From positions 1 to 63,493 of the forward strand of contig JAGGWK010000007.1 in the NCBI GenBank assembly GCA_021157525.1: DNA of 63,493 nt, in the 5' to 3' direction. A program made the translations under genes and the position numbers. The notes beneath the pieces are model-generated. The model saw only the letters and a list, made by a program, of their open reading frames with translations, was not told the DNA's origin and ran no database searches. This DNA is from Candidatus Cloacimonadota bacterium. GTDB taxonomy: Bacteria > Cloacimonadota > Cloacimonadia > Cloacimonadales > TCS61. Within the stretch, counting starts at the first letter, position 1, and each line of letters opens with the position of its first letter. Shown piece after piece: positions 43,039 through 52,148 of the stretch.

Positions 43039-46005
43039 TTAGAAATTAAAGTTAACCCCAAACGTAATCTTTCTTCCCTGGCTTACGTTATAAGGGTTCT
43101 TTGTAGCAAGATTATGAACGTATTCCACTTCCTTAGCCACGTAGTCGGTGTTTGGTTCACTGATGTCGACACCGTCTTCATAGGGAGATCCGGTGATGGA
43201 ATACACCGAATTTACATTGGTTCTATTAAAGAGATTGTCGATATAGCAATATACTTTGACGTTGGAATGTTCATTAAAGGCAAAGGTCTTGGTGATTTTC
43301 AGGTTTGCTGTCTCGGTATGAGGCATCAAAGAACTGTTGGTATCCAGAGCGTTGCCTTCCTGAGTGGTCGGAGTGTATGGACGTCCAGACTGGATGCTGT
43401 AGTTCATGTTCATACTGAAATCATCGAAGGGAAGTTTGAAATCGGTGTAGGGTACGTAAAACTCTTCACCTTTACGCACTTTCCATGTAGAACTGGCACT
43501 GAAGTTATGGCGCATATCCCAATCCAGAGGAAATTCCCGCAAGTTGGTAGCTTCATCCTGAATCACGGTACTGGAGTTGTTACCGTTTGCCCATGAGAGG
43601 GAGTAGGAGATGTTACCGGAGAAGAAGTTGGAGAGACGTTTTTGCAGACCAATGTCCAAACCACGGGCGCTGCCGTAGTCTTCCGAGAAGTATTCATACC
43701 AGCTGATGGTTTCGTCGTCTTCGTCGGTAACTTTACGGGTGCTTACGTAGTTATAAATATTTTTGTAATAGACAGTAATGTCCATCCCATAGTCTTCGCT
43801 CAATTGTTTCTGCAGACCAACCTCGTAGGTGATGGTAGTCTGAGGATCAAGATTCGGATTACCCACAATAACAGTGCTATTGCTGGTAATTGCATCTTCC
43901 GGACGAGCAGTGGTAAACACATACTGCATCTGTGGAAGCTGGTTCTGGTAGTTGTATGCAAAGTGCATAACAGCAGTTTCTGAAATCGGATGGGAAATAC
44001 CCAAACGAGGCGAGATCATCATCTGCATGCGATCATCCTTGTCAAAATGTTCCCATACTTCCAGTCCGTTATTCTTGATAATCTTGTATTTTTTTCCAAG
44101 ATACCATACATCCATCCGCATACCGGCATTCACGATCATGCCTTCCCATTCCATTTTGTCTTGCAGATAGTAGCCAAGCTGCCATGGTTCTGCTTCATAG
44201 CCATCTGTTTGGCCGGATGCAGCAAGGGTGGCATTGTAGATATCATCAAGATCATACAGATTCTTGATGAAGTCTTCGGAGTTGTCGGGAAGTTCAACGT
44301 CAGAAAAGACGATGCTGTCGTTGATGCTATACACCCAATATTGAGGATCACCGTAATTATTCAGATAATCTTCATAACGGAACGCATCGATATCCCAGGG
44401 AGAGCGGATCTGATTCTTACGAATTGTGTGTTTGATCAGTTCAAGGCCTGTTTTCAAACCGTGAATCTGATTGAGCTGATACTCAACGTCTGCACGGAAG
44501 TTCAGAATTTCGTTTTCATCATCGATGTAATTACTGTAGATTGATCCCGGGCGTACAAAATCTCCGATGTTTTTTTCCTGAGCATCAGAGTCAATAGTCC
44601 AGTTATACAGAGTATTTTCATCAGATGCCATCAGGCCATTGTCATCGGTAAGATAATCGATACCGGTACAGTTGTTAATGCCGTTATCGGCGAAGATGTC
44701 GAAATTTGCATCATTACGCGTAAAGAAGGAGTTACGATCGACACCTTTTGGTCCGGATTGTATTTCCTTATGATAATAACTACCCTTGATTTTCATGTTT
44801 ACTTTGGAATTGAAAGTGTGGTCATAAGTAGCGATGTACTGTGACTGAGAGCTTTCTTCTGAATTGTAATAATCCAGCGCATATTTCCAAGCATGAGAAT
44901 AGTAGTCGTATTTGTTCTTATCGCCACGCACGGCAAAAGTGAGCTTTTTCAGGTTGTCGATATCATATTTCACTTTCAGGTTTGCATTATACTTATTGTA
45001 GTTACGATCACTCAAATCGAAGCCGGCAAAATCATCGCGGCCTTCGTAAGGATCATAACTGGAAAAGTATGGCTGTGTGAGATATTTCAATTCTTTGACA
45101 GGATCTGACTTATAATAGTCTTTTACGCGACCATCATACCAGTTAGCAGCAGCGTTAAAGAAGAAGGTGAACTTTTTCCGCAATGCTTCTGAGGTAAAGG
45201 AAGAGAGCACCGGGCCACCCAGAGCGAATTTGACAACGTCGGAATTCGAATTATCAATATCATCTCCAAGGAGATGGTCGGAAGAAGCTTCCAGCTTTCC
45301 ATGATAATCAGAGGAACCACTTTTGGTTACAATGTTTACCACACCAGACTGAGCATTACCATATTCGGCAGTAAGACCACCGGTGATAGTTTTCATATCG
45401 GCAATAGCATCGGTATCCAAGGTAAGTGCAGAGCCACCGTCAACAGGGTCTGATACAGACATCCCATCCACAGAATATTGCACTTCATTTGAACGGCCTC
45501 CGCGAACAAAAATCTCGCCGCCAACCACGCTTACTCCGGTTTGCAAAGCCATGATGTCTGCTACGTTCTGGGTTGCCATGTCCTGAATCTGTTCAGTATT
45601 GATAGACTGTACAGTTCCCGACACGCCGGGTTTGATCATACTTTCTTTTTCTTCAGAAACCGTGATACCGCCGATAGCAATAGCAGCGGAGATCAACTCG
45701 ATATTGAGTTTCTTGGTTTCATCGACACTGATTTTCACGCCGTTCACTTGACTGGGAGCAAAACCCCCACGTTGACATGAAACGGTGTAGGTTCCCGGAG
45801 GAATGTTGATGATAAAATAATTACCATTTTTATCAGTCTGGATACCAGATTGATACTCCTCACCCTTAATAATTACACTGGCGTATGGTACAGGTTTGCC
45901 CTTGTCGTCTTTGACTTGCCCCATGAGCTTACCGGTAGTACCCGCAAATAAAGAGAGGCTGAGTGCCACAAGCACCAGCAAAATAACCATTCTCTTTTGC
46001 ATCAA
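43039..46005 (-). CDS. TonB-dependent receptor with N-terminal carboxypeptidase-regulatory-like domain
   Basis: GKLMGQVKDDKGKPVPYASVIIKG...PPGTYTVSCQRGGF; plug VADIMALQTGVSVVGGEIFVRGGRSNEVQYSVDGMSVSDP; C-term ITFGVNFNF. Confidence 0.92.
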   Translation of the reverse strand: MMQKRMVILLVLVALSLSLFAGTTGKLMGQVKDDKGKPVPYASVIIKGEEYQSGIQTDKNGNYFIINIPPGTYTVSCQRGGFAPSQVNGVKISVDETKKLNIELISAAIAIGGITVSEEKESMIKPGVSGTVQSINTEQIQDMATQNVADIMALQTGVSVVGGEIFVRGGRSNEVQYSVDGMSVSDPVDGGSALTLDTDAIADMKTITGGLTAEYGNAQSGVVNIVTKSGSSDYHGKLEASSDHLLGDDIDNSNSDVVKFALGGPVLSSFTSEALRKKFTFFFNAAANWYDGRVKDYYKSDPVKELKYLTQPYFSSYDPYEGRDDFAGFDLSDRNYNKYNANLKVKYDIDNLKKLTFAVRGDKNKYDYYSHAWKYALDYYNSEESSQSQYIATYDHTFNSKVNMKIKGSYYHKEIQSGPKGVDRNSFFTRNDANFDIFADNGINNCTGIDYLTDDNGLMASDENTLYNWTIDSDAQEKNIGDFVRPGSIYSNYIDDENEILNFRADVEYQLNQIHGLKTGLELIKHTIRKNQIRSPWDIDAFRYEDYLNNYGDPQYWVYSINDSIVFSDVELPDNSEDFIKNLYDLDDIYNATLAASGQTDGYEAEPWQLGYYLQDKMEWEGMIVNAGMRMDVWYLGKKYKIIKNNGLEVWEHFDKDDRMQMMISPRLGISHPISETAVMHFAYNYQNQLPQMQYVFTTARPEDAITSNSTVIVGNPNLDPQTTITYEVGLQKQLSEDYGMDITVYYKNIYNYVSTRKVTDEDDETISWYEYFSEDYGSARGLDIGLQKRLSNFFSGNISYSLSWANGNNSSTVIQDEATNLREFPLDWDMRHNFSASSTWKVRKGEEFYVPYTDFKLPFDDFSMNMNYSIQSGRPYTPTTQEGNALDTNSSLMPHTETANLKITKTFAFNEHSNVKVYCYIDNLFNRTNVNSVYSITGSPYEDGVDISEPNTDYVAKEVEYVHNLATKNPYNVSQGRKITFGVNFNF

Positions 46006-46495
46006 AATAATCCCCCTATTATGTTGGAATTTTCGCTTCAGACAAAAACGGCATTGTGAAGCAACGTGTCAATTTTTTTTTAACTCGCCAATACCGCACT
46101 GGATTCAAATTTCCTGCATCTCTGCTTCTGTCAAGGCTTACATTCTCGGCTTTGCAAAAAAAAATCAGCCCTTTGGACAACACCATCTCACGGAGCAACT
46201 CTTCTGAGCCTGCACGCCAGCGAGTGATTTCGCACGTTAAAGAGCTAATCGGAAAATCATTGTTCTGCCATCTTTGTGTTGCACTAGGAAAAAGAGAGAC
46301 CTGCGGCGCTGCTTCTTCATTATTTGCGAAATTACACAGCTGCATCATCTTACCTCCTCTTTCTGTAAATTGCAAACCCACACTGTGGTACGTCCCACCG
46401 TATTTATGGCAATTTCTCTATACTTAAATTCCTTATCCCCTCAGACAGCTATTGCCACTTTTGTTCCAACTTCATTGCCCCGGAATGAAACAAAA

Positions 46496-46702
46496 CTACC
46501 CGACCTCCCGAGGTATCGGCGCTTGATTGAGAAACTCAAAGAAATTACGAAACTTATCGATATCCGGATCGGCGAAGAATGCAATCACCATCACCACAAA
46601 AGCCAGGAGCAGGATACGCAGAATGAGGTTTGCCCATGTCGCATATTTTTTGGAGCGCCGCTCTTCCCAGCGCCGTTGCATTTCTTCGCGAAATTGTTTC
46701 AT
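46496..46702 (-). CDS. Small single-TM hypothetical protein
   Basis: MKQFREEMQRRWEERRSKKYATWANLILRILLLAFVVMVIAFFADPDIDKF...; charged N-term plus one TM; no convincing RBS (G9 tract upstream). Confidence 0.45.
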   Translation of the reverse strand: MKQFREEMQRRWEERRSKKYATWANLILRILLLAFVVMVIAFFADPDIDKFRNFFEFLNQAPIPREVG

Positions 46703-46711
46703 ACCCCCCCC

Positions 46712-47914
46712 CTAGGTTAATAGTTCAAGAAGGCCCCGCTCAAAACGAACCAACCCTTCTTTAATGTTTTCCATGCTGTTTGCATAGGAAAAACGTACAT
46801 AATTATCAGCGCCAAAGGCAGAGCCGGGAACGACGGCAATGTGGTGCTGCTGCAACAGATATTCACACAGGTCTACCGATGTCTTAATTCCACGCTTGTT
46901 TTTCTGTAGATAAAAAGAGATATTTGGCATCACATAAAACGCACCATGTGGTTTGATGCAGGTCACATTATCGATCTGACGCACCCGCTCGATGAAATAA
47001 TTGCGACGCAGCTCAAATTCCTCACGCATCCTGGTTACACTGCCATCACACTCCCGCAACGCCACTATTGCTGCTTTTTGGGTCATGGCATTTACACAGG
47101 ATGTGGTGTGACTCTGAATGCGGCTGGCTTGTTTGATGATCTCGGAAGGTCCGGCGCAATAACCCAGACGCCATCCCGTCATGGCATAGGCCTTGGAAAC
47201 ACCGTTTATCACCACCGTATGTTCCCGAACTTCTTTGGAGATAGAGGCAATGGACACATGCTTTTCATTATCATATATCAGCTTTTCATAGATCTCATCC
47301 GAGATAATCAGGATGTTGTGCTTGATGCACACTTCGGCGATTTCGGTCAATTCTTTCCGTGAGTACACAGAGCCCGTCGGATTGTTCGGCGAGTTTAATA
47401 TCAGTGCTTTGGGATTGCTAAGGGTTTTCAGTGTTTGGTCCAGCACCTTGGCTTTGAGCTTAAATTTCGCCGATGCTTTGGTAGGAACAATCACCGGAAA
47501 AGAATCCACCATTTCCACCTGAGAGGTGTAGCTCACCCAATAGGGAGATGGGATTATCACTTCGTCCCGAGGATCGCACACAGCCATGAGAACGTTTATG
47601 ATTGAGGCTTTTGCGCCGGGAGATACCAGGATGTCTTCAGGATCGCAATGCAAATCATTATCCCGAAGCAGTTTTTCAGAGATAACTCTCCGCAGCTCAA
47701 TGATTCCTGCAGAAGCGGTGTAGCGGGTAAAGTTATCATCTATGGCCTTTTTGGCCTCTTCCTTGATGTATTCCGGCGTGTTAAAATCGGGCTCACCCAC
47801 GCCGAAGTTTATCACATCAATTCCCTGAGCTTTCATCTTTTTTGCCAAAGATGATACCGTAAGGGTGGGTGATGGTTTTATCGCCCGTGCCCGATGAGAC
47901 AGTTGAATTGCCAT
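46712..47914 (-). CDS. PLP-dependent class I/II aminotransferase (aspartate aminotransferase-like)
   Basis: DVINFGVGEPDFNTPEYIKEEAKKAI...LNSPNNPTGSVYSRKEL...VVINGVSKAYAMTGWRLGYCAG. Confidence 0.93.
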   Translation of the reverse strand: MAIQLSHRARAIKPSPTLTVSSLAKKMKAQGIDVINFGVGEPDFNTPEYIKEEAKKAIDDNFTRYTASAGIIELRRVISEKLLRDNDLHCDPEDILVSPGAKASIINVLMAVCDPRDEVIIPSPYWVSYTSQVEMVDSFPVIVPTKASAKFKLKAKVLDQTLKTLSNPKALILNSPNNPTGSVYSRKELTEIAEVCIKHNILIISDEIYEKLIYDNEKHVSIASISKEVREHTVVINGVSKAYAMTGWRLGYCAGPSEIIKQASRIQSHTTSCVNAMTQKAAIVALRECDGSVTRMREEFELRRNYFIERVRQIDNVTCIKPHGAFYVMPNISFYLQKNKRGIKTSVDLCEYLLQQHHIAVVPGSAFGADNYVRFSYANSMENIKEGLVRFERGLLELLT

Positions 47915-47923
47915 GGAATTCTC

Positions 47924-48913
47924 CTATTGCGCCATTAATAAAACAAGCGCCGTTGTATTGATAATATCTTCTGCAGAACATCCCCTGGAAAGGTCACAGA
48001 TGGGGCCGCCGAGTCCTTGGATAATGGGACCTATTGCCTGAGCGCCAGCAAAACGCTGTACCAGCTTGTAGCCAATGTTTCCCGCCTGAAGATCGGGAAA
48101 AATCAGAACGTTGGCATTGCCCGCCACATCACTTTCGGGTGCTTTGGATGCCCCAACTTTGTGCATCACAGCTGCATCCAGTTGCAGTTCTCCATCAAAA
48201 TCAAAATCCACGTTCCGCTGAACCAGGAGCTCCCGCGCCCGGGTTACTTTATCCACCATTTCGTGCCTGGCACTTCCCATGGTAGAGAAGGAAAGCAGAG
48301 CCACTTTCGGCTCATCACCAAACAATTTGCGCCGGGTGTTTGCCGTACTCACGGCGATATCGGCCAATTGCTCCGCTGTGGGATCTGGCACCACGGCACA
48401 ATCACCAAACAGGAACAGCTCTTTGCCGTCCACCGCCTGAGGATTGACCATAATGAAGGAACTGGAAACGGTTTTGAGCCCTTTGGCCACGCCAACTACG
48501 TGAAGCGCAGCGCGCAATACATCGCCGGTGGTATTAGCGGCGCCGGCAACCATGCCCTTCACTTCACCGAATTTTACCAGCAACGCACCAAAATAGAGTG
48601 GCTTCCGCACGGTGGCAGCAGCTTGCTCTAATGTAAGCCCTTTTGCTTTGCGCTTTTCATACAAAAAGTTGGCAAATTCATCGATTTTTTCATACTCTTC
48701 AGGATCAATCACCCCAACGCCATCCAGACAAATGTCCAGACCTACAGCCCGAGCCTTCACCACTTCAGGATTTCCCACCAGCACAACCCTGGCAAGGGCT
48801 GTAGCAGTGATTTCCTGAGCAGCAGTAAGCACACGCACATCGCTGGATTCGGGCAATACAACACAGCTCTTCAACTGCGCCGCCTTTGTTCTGAATTGAT
48901 CAACAATGTTCAT
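47924..48913 (-). CDS. pta: Phosphate acetyltransferase
   Basis: VVLPESSDVRVLTAAQEI...VAGAANTTGDVLRAALHVVG...NVLIFPDLQAGNIGYKLVQRFAGAQAIGPIIQGL. Confidence 0.93.
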   Translation of the reverse strand: MNIVDQFRTKAAQLKSCVVLPESSDVRVLTAAQEITATALARVVLVGNPEVVKARAVGLDICLDGVGVIDPEEYEKIDEFANFLYEKRKAKGLTLEQAAATVRKPLYFGALLVKFGEVKGMVAGAANTTGDVLRAALHVVGVAKGLKTVSSSFIMVNPQAVDGKELFLFGDCAVVPDPTAEQLADIAVSTANTRRKLFGDEPKVALLSFSTMGSARHEMVDKVTRARELLVQRNVDFDFDGELQLDAAVMHKVGASKAPESDVAGNANVLIFPDLQAGNIGYKLVQRFAGAQAIGPIIQGLGGPICDLSRGCSAEDIINTTALVLLMAQ

Positions 48914-48921
48914 TATAACCT

Positions 48922-51024
48922 CTATTTTACATTATTCTCTGATATTACTATTTGGGCCAGATCCGCCACATGAAGGAACAAACGGCGAATTTCCGCCAGC
49001 AATGCGTAGCGGTTTTTCCGCACTTCTTCCGCTTCCACATTCACTAATACGTCATCAAAAAAGCGATCGATAACGGCCCCAAACTGCACCAGTTCTTCCA
49101 TCACTTCGGCGTATTTTCGGGCATTGAGTTTTGGCTGGATGCGGGAACGCAACTGCCCCAGCTCTGCATAAAGAGCCTGTTCAGCAGGTTCCACCAACAA
49201 AGATTCATTCACTTCGCCACCAGAACGTACATCGGCAATAATATTGGAAACCCGCTTAAATCCCAAGACCAGCTTGATAAAGTCATCCCGTTGCTTAAAG
49301 GTCTGCACATCCAGTCCCCGCCGCTTCAGGTCGGAAATATCCCGGTAAGGCATGTGCACCACACTGGCGATCACATCGTATTCGATGCCGGCATTTTTCA
49401 GCAGCCACTCTATCCGCTGCTGAAAAAAGTCGATAACAACGCTGCGATTGGCATTTTCTTCAGGCAGTTTTGGTGCCAGCAATGTAAAGGCAACATCGAT
49501 CAGCTTTTGTATATCGATAGCCCAGGGGAGTGCGTCTAAAATCTGCACCACACCGTTTGCTGCCCGACGCAAAGCAAAAGGATCAGCGGAACCGGTGGGA
49601 ATAAGCCCCACGCCGATGATGCCACACACAGTATCCAACTTGTCGGCCACAGCCACCAGCATCCCTACTACCGAGCGTGGCAGACTGTCCTTTTGACCCC
49701 GAGGCATATAATGCTCATAAATTCCCTGGCAGACCTGAGGATTTTCGCCACTGATGCGCGCGTAATTCATCCCTATGTAGCCCTGAAGTTTGGTAAATTC
49801 TTTTTCTCCCAGCATCCCGGTTACCAGATCGGCTTTGCACAAATACGCCGCCCGCAACGCGTCTTCTCTAAGCTGTTCCTCTGCCTTCATCTCGTCCAGC
49901 ATGGATGCCGTAATGGCTTTCACCCGGGTGGTTTTTTCCAGTAACGAGCCCAGCTGAGCCTGGAAGGTCACATCTGCCAGGCGGGGAACAAAATCTGCCA
50001 AGGGGATGGAGGTATCTTGTTTGAAATAAAATTCGGCGTCTTCCAGTCGGGCGGTGATCACCTTTTCATTTCCCCTTCGGATGAGCTCGCTGTGAGCGGG
50101 ATCACCGTTGGAAATAAAGACAAACCCATTTACCAAATGGCCGGCTGCATCCTGAATGGCAAAGTACTTCTGGTGCTGCGAAAGGGTGGAAACGATGATT
50201 TTGGATGGAAGCTCCAGATAGCGTTTGTCGAAGGTGCCGATAACTGCGGTGGGAAATTCCACAAGGTCGGTAACCACATCCAGCAGGCGCTCATCAGGGA
50301 TCACGGCATCGGTGCGGGAGGCAAAAAGCGCATCTATTTGAGAGCGGATACTCTCCTTGCGTTTTTCCCGATGAGCAATAACAAGAACCCGCCCGAGGGC
50401 AGCTTCGTAATCATGCACGGATGCAATGGTAGTGCTGTTTTCCAGGTTGGCATAGCGATTTCCGTAAGTGGTGGCCCCGGCAGTGATGCCAAAGAGCGAG
50501 ACGGGAATAACGTCGGCATCCAGCATCGCCACGATCCAGCGAACCGGCCGGGCAAAGGAAGTTTGCATCAAGTCCCAGCGCATGGTTTTGGGAAAGGAGA
50601 TGGTTTCCACAGCTTTTTTGATGAAGGTGGGAAGCAGTTGGGCGGCAGGTTGCCCGATACGCTGCATGCGCAGGGCTATTTTTTCTCCCTTGGGAGTATC
50701 CTTTATCACGATGTCGTCAGGGGAGGCTTTTGCACTTCGCAGGAATCCCTGAGCAGCCTTGGTCAGATTTCCCGCCGCATCATAGGCCATCGCTTTGGAA
50801 GGCCCTACCCGTTCGATAATCTCGTCCTGCTGTTTCTTTTGGAGACCCTGCAGCACAAGGGCAAAGCGGCGGGGTGTGGAATAGGTATCCAGTCGGGCGT
50901 AGGACAGTTTTGCATCCCGTAATTGAGCGGTGAGTGCCGTCTGCAATTTCTGCATTGCCGGGCTTATATAACTGGCGGGAATTTCTTCCACCCCGATTTC
51001 CAACAAGAAATCCTGTACTTCCAT
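48922..51024 (-). CDS. glyS: Glycine--tRNA ligase beta subunit
   Basis: DFLLEIGVEEIPASYISPAMQKL...PKTMRWDLMQTSFARPVRWIVAMLD...GLIPTGSADPFALRRAANGVVQIL. Confidence 0.95.
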   Translation of the reverse strand: MEVQDFLLEIGVEEIPASYISPAMQKLQTALTAQLRDAKLSYARLDTYSTPRRFALVLQGLQKKQQDEIIERVGPSKAMAYDAAGNLTKAAQGFLRSAKASPDDIVIKDTPKGEKIALRMQRIGQPAAQLLPTFIKKAVETISFPKTMRWDLMQTSFARPVRWIVAMLDADVIPVSLFGITAGATTYGNRYANLENSTTIASVHDYEAALGRVLVIAHREKRKESIRSQIDALFASRTDAVIPDERLLDVVTDLVEFPTAVIGTFDKRYLELPSKIIVSTLSQHQKYFAIQDAAGHLVNGFVFISNGDPAHSELIRRGNEKVITARLEDAEFYFKQDTSIPLADFVPRLADVTFQAQLGSLLEKTTRVKAITASMLDEMKAEEQLREDALRAAYLCKADLVTGMLGEKEFTKLQGYIGMNYARISGENPQVCQGIYEHYMPRGQKDSLPRSVVGMLVAVADKLDTVCGIIGVGLIPTGSADPFALRRAANGVVQILDALPWAIDIQKLIDVAFTLLAPKLPEENANRSVVIDFFQQRIEWLLKNAGIEYDVIASVVHMPYRDISDLKRRGLDVQTFKQRDDFIKLVLGFKRVSNIIADVRSGGEVNESLLVEPAEQALYAELGQLRSRIQPKLNARKYAEVMEELVQFGAVIDRFFDDVLVNVEAEEVRKNRYALLAEIRRLFLHVADLAQIVISENNVK

Positions 51025-51113
51025 TTATAACCTCATTTTATTCAAATGAGATTCAACATTTAAAGTACCTTTATTTTGTCTAACTTTTTATTGTAAAAAT
51101 CAAATGGGGCACC

Positions 51114-51277
51114 GGTAACGTTCTGGGTATTCCCGACGTGCCCGTCCCACTAAGCCTGTCACAAAACTTGCCAAACGTCATACTAACCTCACGAATTGCA
51201 AGCTTTGTGACAGAGGGCATATCCCGCAGGACAGGCTAGTCTTTAGGCGTCATGGAAATACCTTGTTAGTTATACGC
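51114..51277 (-). other. attC-like recombination site
   Basis: Minus strand: GCGTATAAC (R'') - TAACAA - GGTATTTCC (L'') ... bulged palindrome ... GGGAATACC (L') - CAGAAC - GTTACC (R', hybrid with flank). Confidence 0.55.
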
Positions 51278-52068
51278 AGTAGCCGGCCTATCATTTTAAT
51301 CCACCTCATGTAATACCCAAACATTTGGTTCTATATATTCTCCGATATCTTTTTCTAAATTTATTTTAACAGGTTTTAAAGCACCCTGAATTACATAATC
51401 ACCAGTTTCAAAGAATTTCATTTTTGTCCATTCTTCCCATTCAGCTATAGTTCCAGGAATATACATTGCTTTATGACAAGGTTTTATTATTTTCCCTCCA
51501 AGTCTAACGTGAACACGTAACCAAGGATCAAATGGTAAACCATCTTTTCTTTCCCACTTTATATAATTATCTATCGGTATTAAGGGATATTTGCTTTTAA
51601 GACTGGGCCTAACCGGTATAGTTACATATTTAAAACCGTTATCACGCGCAATCGAGATCATCTCTTTTACTATAACAGAACTTATTCCTTTACCTTGGTG
51701 TTCTTTATTTACAGCAATTTGAAGACCATTTAAAGTATTTGCCTTAATATTATTCAATTTATCATTAATTCCTTTCTCTAATACCCAATCCCAACCTCTT
51801 TCAGGTAACTCTTCAAATGATTTATCCCAAAAATATGGTAAACAATTAGCCACACCGATAATTTCATCATTAGCCATTAAAGAAAACTGAACCTCAGGAA
51901 AAAGTTCGAATAACTTAAGCCAATTCGCATTAGAAACAAGGTCATGAAACATAAATTCGGGCCATAATTTTGATGTGCCTTTATCTTGTAACTTTACATG
52001 ATTAGGTACATTTTTTATAACTTTATATTGCATACTGATTTCCTCTCTCCCTGGGCTATTGCGTATAA
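51119..52068 (-). mobile_element. Putative single integron-type gene cassette (GNAT gene plus attC-like site)
   Basis: Near-perfect 19-bp inverted ends (51266-51284 vs 52054-52072, 1 mismatch); intervals from ends to CDS only ~11 and ~20 nt; AT-rich CDS; long imperfect palindrome on the 3' side of the gene. Confidence 0.55.
51296..52033 (-). CDS. GNAT-family N-acetyltransferase
   Basis: GLQIAVNKEHQGKGISSVIVKEMISIARDNGFKYVTIPVRP (acetyl-CoA binding signature); markedly more AT-rich than neighbours. Confidence 0.85.
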   Translation of the reverse strand: MQYKVIKNVPNHVKLQDKGTSKLWPEFMFHDLVSNANWLKLFELFPEVQFSLMANDEIIGVANCLPYFWDKSFEELPERGWDWVLEKGINDKLNNIKANTLNGLQIAVNKEHQGKGISSVIVKEMISIARDNGFKYVTIPVRPSLKSKYPLIPIDNYIKWERKDGLPFDPWLRVHVRLGGKIIKPCHKAMYIPGTIAEWEEWTKMKFFETGDYVIQGALKPVKINLEKDIGEYIEPNVWVLHEVD

Positions 52069-52148
52069 CTAATTAAGAGTTTCCAGACTTTCCCATGCCG
52101 GGAAATTCTGTTAACATCCGGTACCCCGCACAATAATGTTGCTCAGAA

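Noticed and set aside
46290-46330. Cobalamin riboswitch-like 'GAGACCTGC' box
   Set aside because: On the plus strand, opposite to the downstream TBDR, and other conserved boxes are absent.
50017-50922. 301-aa plus-strand ORF
   Set aside because: Antisense to glyS; shadow ORF.
51266-52072. Insertion sequence with terminal inverted repeats
   Set aside because: The enclosed gene is a GNAT acetyltransferase, not a transposase, and no target-site duplication was found; the gene cassette model fits better.
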